A stretch of DNA of 6,622 nucleotides from positions 1-6,622 of the forward strand of contig JALGXY010000443.1 in assembly GCA_029824495.1 (NCBI GenBank), in the 5' to 3' direction. Origin of the DNA: Fimbriimonadia bacterium. Its GTDB lineage: Bacteria; Armatimonadota; Fimbriimonadia; Fimbriimonadales; Fimbriimonadaceae. A program made the translations under genes and the position numbers. Under the pieces are notes generated by a model. It was not told the origin of the DNA. It searched no databases and was given only the letters and a program-made list of their open reading frames with translations. Positions 4,266 through 6,622 of this stretch are shown one piece after another; within the stretch, counting starts at the first letter, position 1; the number at the start of each line of letters is the position of its first letter.

Positions 4266-6425
4266 ATGGCTGAAGAGCCTCAGACCAGTACGACAGAGCT
4301 CAGTGTCAAAGGAATGACCTGTGCAGCCTGTGTTCGACACGTCGAGCGAGCGATCGGCAAAATCGACGGAGTCGGTGAAGCTCTTGTCAGCTTCGCTTCA
4401 GAAGCTGCCACGATTTCGCATACTTCGGCTGTGGAGCCACAGGCTGTGATCGACGCGATCAACAGCGCTGGCTACCAAGCTGACTTTCGCGAGGCTGTTG
4501 TCGAGTCGTCCGAGGATGACCCTCTCAAAAAGGACAGGGTCGATATCCTGGTCGCTATACTTCTCGGCCTGCCAACATTTGGAATCTCGATGTTTTGGCA
4601 CCCGAGGCCTGAATGGGCAAACTGGCTGCTTCTGGTCCTTTCAACCCCGGTCATCGCCTTCAGCGGCCGACGGTTCTTTGTCACGACCTACAAATCGATC
4701 AGTCATAGGACGGTCGGTATGGATACGCTCATCGCGCTCGGCACATCAGCGGCCTGGCTCTATTCCACGTGGGCGCTGTTCAAGTTCAGTGGAGACGGTC
4801 ACGCTCAATCGAACAACGTCTACTACGAGACAGCTGCCGTCATCGTGCTGCTGATCCTGGTCGGCAAACATCTTGAGGCTCGATCACGGCGGCGGATGTC
4901 CGACTCGATTCGGAGCTTGATGGCCTTGGCGCCTGACACGGCGATCCTAATCCGTCCGGGCGGCAAAGAGGATGTTGTTCCTCTGGAACGGATCGCCCCC
5001 AAAGATCAGATCCGGGTAAGGCCAGGCGATCGAATCCCAGCGGATGGGACAGTTGCTGATGGCGAATCGTATATCGATGAGTCGATGCTGACAGGCGAAC
5101 CGGACCCTGTCTTAAGAGCGGTAGGAGATTCAGTAACGGGCGGCACCATTGTTCAAAACGGAACGCTTGTGGTCCGGATCGACCGAGTCGGAAAAGAGAC
5201 GACCCTCTCTCGCATCATTCAGATGGTTGAGCGGGCCCAGACCAGCAAAGCACCTGTTCAGAAGCTGGTCGACAAGGTCGCTGGGATCTTTGTGCCGGCA
5301 GTCATTGTCACAGCCGCGTTGACATTTGGTGGATGGCTGATGGCTGGCGGCTCAGTCACCGACGGCTTGACAGCGGCTGTGGCAGTGCTGATCATCGCCT
5401 GCCCGTGTGCACTCGGCTTGGCAACTCCGGCCGCGATCGTTGTCAGTTCTGGCCGCGGGGCTGAGCTCGGCGTCCTGATTAAAGACAGCGAATCGCTGGA
5501 GCGGGCTGGAGCGGTCGACACGATCCTCCTCGACAAGACGGGCACGCTGACCGAAGGCCGACCGGCCCTCGTTGAGTTTCGCGCGATTTCAGGCGACAAG
5601 GCCGACCTGATGAAGTGGGCAGCGGCCGCTGAACACGGCAGTGAGCACCCGGTTGCTAAAGCGATTGTTCAGGCTGCGGGTGAGGGACCTGTTCCTGAAG
5701 CGACAGAGTTCAATGCAGTTCGCGGCAAGGGCATCGAAGCGGTTGTCGAAGGCAGGAAGATTGTAATCGGCAGCACCCGATGGGCAGAAGAACTCGGTGC
5801 TGACGTTCCAGCCGATTCGGCCGAACTGGCCGGGGCAGGGCAGACGGTGATGGTGATGCTGGTTGATGGTAAGACAGCAGCTCTGATCGGCGTAGCCGAC
5901 CCGATACGCGAGACGAGTCGTTCCGCGATCCAGGAGATGAAGGATCAGGGTCTGAGAACGGTGATGGTCACCGGAGACAGCCACAGCACTGCGCTGGCGG
6001 TGGCTCAGCAGCTCGGACTTGATCAGGTCGAAGCAGAGGTTCTGCCGGAAGGCAAAGCCGAGATCGTTGCCAAGCACCAGAAGACAGGCACAACAGCCAT
6101 GGTGGGCGACGGCATCAATGATGCGCCGGCATTGGCCCAAGCAGATCTGGGAATCGCGATGGGCAGCGGAACAGACCAGGCGATGGAGACTGCTGGCGTC
6201 ACCCTAATGAGGCCAGATCTGAGGGGTGCTATCACAGCAATTCGGCTTTCAAAACGGACTATCGCGACGATTAAGATGAACCTGTTTTGGGCGTTCGGCT
6301 ACAACGTGGTGATGATTCCGCTGGCGGCTTTTGGGAAGCTCAGCCCCATGTGGGCTGCCGGTGCAATGGCTTTTTCCAGCGTATCGGTCATCCTGAACTC
6401 CCTGCGATTGAAGCGGTTCGAATAG
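4266..6425 (+). CDS. copA: CopA, Cu(+)-exporting P1B-type ATPase
   Basis: Pumps Cu(+) out of the cytoplasm across the inner membrane using ATP. The product has 719 residues. One N-terminal heavy-metal domain carries GMTCAAC (C19, C22). Eight membrane segments are expected, near 92-110, 117-134, 150-171, 186-203, 340-360, 368-390, 667-689 and 692-712. The actuator domain has TGEP (276-279). The transport site is CPC (379-381) in segment six, plus Y679/N680 in segment seven and MAFSS (701-705) in segment eight, which is the Cu(+)/P1B-1 signature. The catalytic domain has DKTGT (423-427, with D423 phosphorylated), SEHP (459-462), TGD (569-571) and GDGINDAP (614-621). All key residues are present. 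ATG 4266 is chosen because any earlier start would run into the tRNA. There is no Shine-Dalgarno site. Upstream is the CsoR-type palindrome; downstream, 24 bases away, is a TauE-like gene that may share its transcript. Confidence 0.96.
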   Translation: MAEEPQTSTTELSVKGMTCAACVRHVERAIGKIDGVGEALVSFASEAATISHTSAVEPQAVIDAINSAGYQADFREAVVESSEDDPLKKDRVDILVAILLGLPTFGISMFWHPRPEWANWLLLVLSTPVIAFSGRRFFVTTYKSISHRTVGMDTLIALGTSAAWLYSTWALFKFSGDGHAQSNNVYYETAAVIVLLILVGKHLEARSRRRMSDSIRSLMALAPDTAILIRPGGKEDVVPLERIAPKDQIRVRPGDRIPADGTVADGESYIDESMLTGEPDPVLRAVGDSVTGGTIVQNGTLVVRIDRVGKETTLSRIIQMVERAQTSKAPVQKLVDKVAGIFVPAVIVTAALTFGGWLMAGGSVTDGLTAAVAVLIIACPCALGLATPAAIVVSSGRGAELGVLIKDSESLERAGAVDTILLDKTGTLTEGRPALVEFRAISGDKADLMKWAAAAEHGSEHPVAKAIVQAAGEGPVPEATEFNAVRGKGIEAVVEGRKIVIGSTRWAEELGADVPADSAELAGAGQTVMVMLVDGKTAALIGVADPIRETSRSAIQEMKDQGLRTVMVTGDSHSTALAVAQQLGLDQVEAEVLPEGKAEIVAKHQKTGTTAMVGDGINDAPALAQADLGIAMGSGTDQAMETAGVTLMRPDLRGAITAIRLSKRTIATIKMNLFWAFGYNVVMIPLAAFGKLSPMWAAGAMAFSSVSVILNSLRLKRFE

Positions 6426-6449
6426 GCGATCAGGTAAACCCGCCGAGTC

Positions 6450-6622
6450 TTGCCGCACTTCAATGATCCGCTCGGTTATCTGATCCTCTTTGTGGCAGGT
6501 TTTGTCGCGGCAGGCATCAATGCGGTTGCTGGCGGCGGCACACTGATCTCCTTCCCATTGCTGATCGGACTGGGGATGCCCGACATTAAAGCGAACGCCA
6601 CCAACGGTGTCGCACTCTTTCC
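6450..6622 (+). CDS. TauE/SafE (TSUP) family membrane transporter, N-terminal fragment
   Basis: The first 57 residues of a membrane protein cut by the window end. They contain LGYLILFVAGFVAAGINAVA, then AGGGTLISFPLLIGLGMP (27-44) and ANATNGVALF (48-57), the typical opening of the TauE/SafE/TSUP family with its first helices and AGGG turn. Members export sulfite, sulfoacetate or other anions; the substrate here cannot be told. The only possible start in this frame is TTG 6450, because a stop lies at 6435-6437 and the next in-frame start (a GTG) falls inside the first helix. The ribosome site is weak (AGG at 6432-6434). The 24-base gap after copA and the shared strand suggest one operon. Confidence 0.85.
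   Translation, partial: MPHFNDPLGYLILFVAGFVAAGINAVAGGGTLISFPLLIGLGMPDIKANATNGVALF

Noticed and set aside
5589..6140. 183-residue minus-strand open frame
   Set aside because: It is antisense to the nucleotide-binding domain of copA, and its His/Cys-rich composition is what the reverse strand of this gene would produce.
1..6622. CRISPR array, insertion sequence or integrase
   Set aside because: I saw no spaced direct repeats, no terminal inverted repeats and no transposase or recombinase motifs.

Overview
The window looks like a stretch of chromosome from a Gram-negative-type bacterium of moderate-to-high GC content. Two things point to an outer membrane and periplasm: an LptC/OstA-like protein and a methionine sulfoxide reductase B (MsrB) carrying a signal peptide. 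Several genes lack a clear Shine-Dalgarno site or seem to start with TTG. Together with the glycine-tailed OstA-like protein this is reminiscent of Planctomycetota, but that assignment is a guess; nothing here fixes the phylum.

Layout: (1) 1-1113, plus strand: the 3' part of an LptC/OstA-like gene. Its coding-like frame continues upstream of the first ATG (211), but an in-frame TAG at 37-39 interrupts it. (2) 1110-2990, minus strand: a convergent gene whose stop codon overlaps the previous one. It encodes a derivative of a type IIG restriction-modification protein in which the SAM-binding half of the adenine methyltransferase is followed directly by a Schlafen-type AlbA_2 domain. I cannot find the catalytic NPPY motif or the FxYTP-like motif X. 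(3) 3081-3674, plus strand: an exported MsrB. (4) 3720-4103, plus strand: a three-helix, cysteine-paired MerT/MerC-like membrane protein with a His-rich tail. (5) 4146-4221: tRNA-Arg(TCT), with encoded CCA. (6) 4266-6425, plus strand: CopA, a Cu(+) P1B-type ATPase, preceded by a perfect 20-bp palindrome of CsoR-operator type that overlaps a -10-like TATATT. (7) 6450-6622+, plus strand: the start of a TauE/SafE (TSUP) membrane transporter, cut by the window end.

The right half (msrB, MerT-like, copA, tauE-like) reads as a copper/redox-stress neighbourhood: metal handling at the inner membrane, Cu(+) export from the cytoplasm and repair of oxidised methionine outside the cytoplasm. The tRNA sits inside it, and a T-run just after the tRNA suggests copA needs its own promoter. 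No csoR or other metal-sensor gene is visible here. The most unusual item is the methyltransferase-AlbA_2 fusion; the most testable is the copA operator, which would also give a leaderless or near-leaderless mRNA.
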